Of a stretch of 6,881 bases of DNA, positions 6,206-6,881 are shown in pieces (the first letter of the stretch is position 1; each line of letters starts with the position of its first letter). Position numbers and translations under genes: made by a program. The stretch covers positions 1 to 6,881 of the forward strand of contig CAIPGJ010000283.1 in the NCBI GenBank assembly GCA_903864555.1. Direction: 5' to 3'. The DNA comes from an uncultured Pseudomonadota bacterium (lineage in GTDB: Bacteria; Pseudomonadota; Gammaproteobacteria; Burkholderiales; SG8-39). The notes under the pieces are model-generated. The model worked only from the letters and a program-made list of their open reading frames with translations. It had not been told where the DNA came from and searched no databases.

Positions 6206-6881
6206 TCAGGCCCCGATCACACCCTGTTGCCGCAATTCGGCCAGTTCAGCCTCGCCCAGCCCGCATAGCTCGGCGAGGACCTCGTTAGTGTGCTCACCCA
6301 GGCCTGGCGGCGGGCTGAGCGGCCGCATGGCCGAGCCCTCGTAGCGCATCGGGCTGTTGGGCAGGGCCACGGTACCGGCCTCGGTGACATGCTCGGTCAG
6401 GAAGCCACGGGCGCGCAGGTGCGGGTCCTCCAGCACTTCGTTGATATTGCGCAGCGGCGCCGAGGGCACGCGGTACTGCTGGCACATTTCGGTGATCTGC
6501 TCGCGGGTGTGCCTGCCCGTCCAGGCGGCGATTTCTCCGGTCAGTTCCTCGATACGCGCGATGCGACCGTGCAAACCGCGCAGCGACAGGTCATCGCGCA
6601 GGTCGGCACGCCCCATGGCCTCGGTCAGCTTCAGCCAGTGGTCATCGGTGGCGCAGACGATGGCGCACCAGCCGTCGGACGCCTCGAAGGTGTCGAAGGG
6701 CACATAGGAATCGGCGACGTGGCGGTTGCCGGTGCGCTGCGGCACGGTGTTGCTGGCATACACATGGCCGGCCGAAGGCAGCAGGGTCGCGTACAGGGAT
6801 TCGAGCATGGACACTTCGATGGCGCGGCCACGGCCATTGCGCTCGCGCTCGAACAGCGCGGTGACGATGGCGCCGTAGAGG
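6206..6881 (-). CDS. Family III CoA-transferase (CaiB/BaiF type), C-terminal 224 residues; start beyond the right edge
   Basis: Transfers CoA between acyl-CoA and a free acid through an aspartyl-CoA thioester; members include CaiB, formyl-CoA transferase, BbsE/F and alpha-methylacyl-CoA racemase. The reading frame stays open to the window edge and begins inside the family's ALxxRxRTGxG helix (TALFERERNGRG, fragment residues 7-18), so the 5' half is missing. The GTG at 6814 is internal. Seen next: EVSMLESLYATL (22-33), the loop PQRTGNRH (47-54), the domain stretch PFDTFEASDGW (61-71), RVPSAPLRNINEVLEDPHLRARGF (137-160, only key parts: VPSAP, DPHL, ARGF), and the C-terminal signature LGEHTNEVL (194-202) with GVI near the end. 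The catalytic Asp normally lies shortly before the visible part and cannot be checked. First visible gene of the operon; racemase activity is a less likely alternative. Confidence 0.93.
   Translation of the reverse strand, partial: LYGAIVTALFERERNGRGRAIEVSMLESLYATLLPSAGHVYASNTVPQRTGNRHVADSYVPFDTFEASDGWCAIVCATDDHWLKLTEAMGRADLRDDLSLRGLHGRIARIEELTGEIAAWTGRHTREQITEMCQQYRVPSAPLRNINEVLEDPHLRARGFLTEHVTEAGTVALPNSPMRYEGSAMRPLSPPPGLGEHTNEVLAELCGLGEAELAELRQQGVIGA

Noticed and set aside
6206..6814. Treating the CoA-transferase as a complete 202-residue protein from GTG at 6814
   Set aside because: The frame stays open to 6881 and the additional residues match the conserved helix ahead of this point, so the gene is cut by the window edge.
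2231..6881. Naming the genes caiB, caiC and caiD
   Set aside because: Only the families and order resemble the carnitine operon. The crotonase lacks the hydratase glutamates, an MmgE/PrpD gene is inserted, and no caiT or caiA is in view.

Overview
The window is a GC-rich (about two thirds G+C by eye), tightly packed bacterial catabolic locus with six protein-coding genes and no RNA genes, CRISPR arrays or insertion sequences that I can see. Base composition, the Shine-Dalgarno sites and the mix of families (IclR regulator, family III CoA-transferase, MmgE/PrpD protein, crotonase, AMP-forming acyl-CoA ligase) suggest a proteobacterium, perhaps from the Burkholderiales or a GC-rich gammaproteobacterial group. 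This taxonomic guess is weak.

Layout from right to left, in the direction of transcription of the minus-strand operon: a CaiB/BaiF-type family III CoA-transferase that runs off the right edge (6206-6881); an AMP-forming acyl-CoA synthetase (4504-6111); an MmgE/PrpD-family protein (3060-4493); and an enoyl-CoA hydratase/isomerase-family protein (2231-3037). The gaps are 94, 10 and 22 bp. The last three genes are almost certainly one transcript, and the transferase very probably belongs to it. A convergent IclR-type regulator lies on the plus strand (1369-2151). It is separated by a 182-bp divergent control region from an iron-alcohol-dehydrogenase/maleylacetate-reductase-like gene on the minus strand (2-1186).

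Working model (inference): the ligase and the CoA-transferase put an organic acid on CoA, by ATP-driven priming and by CoA exchange. The crotonase and the MmgE/PrpD protein then rearrange, hydrate or dehydrate the intermediate. The dehydrogenase-like protein may reduce or oxidise a product, and the IclR protein senses substrate or intermediate. The order CoA-transferase, ligase, crotonase resembles the caiB-caiC-caiD block of carnitine metabolism with an MmgE/PrpD gene inserted. However, the crotonase lacks the usual hydratase glutamates, so the chemistry is probably different.

The most unusual sequence-level observations are these: the dehydrogenase-like protein has lost all four classical metal ligands while keeping the fold motifs; the crotonase has a non-hydratase active site; and the IclR/dehydrogenase intergenic region carries a promoter-like element wrapped around a perfect palindrome within a cluster of CTTGC half-sites. 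The substrate cannot be determined from the sequence alone.
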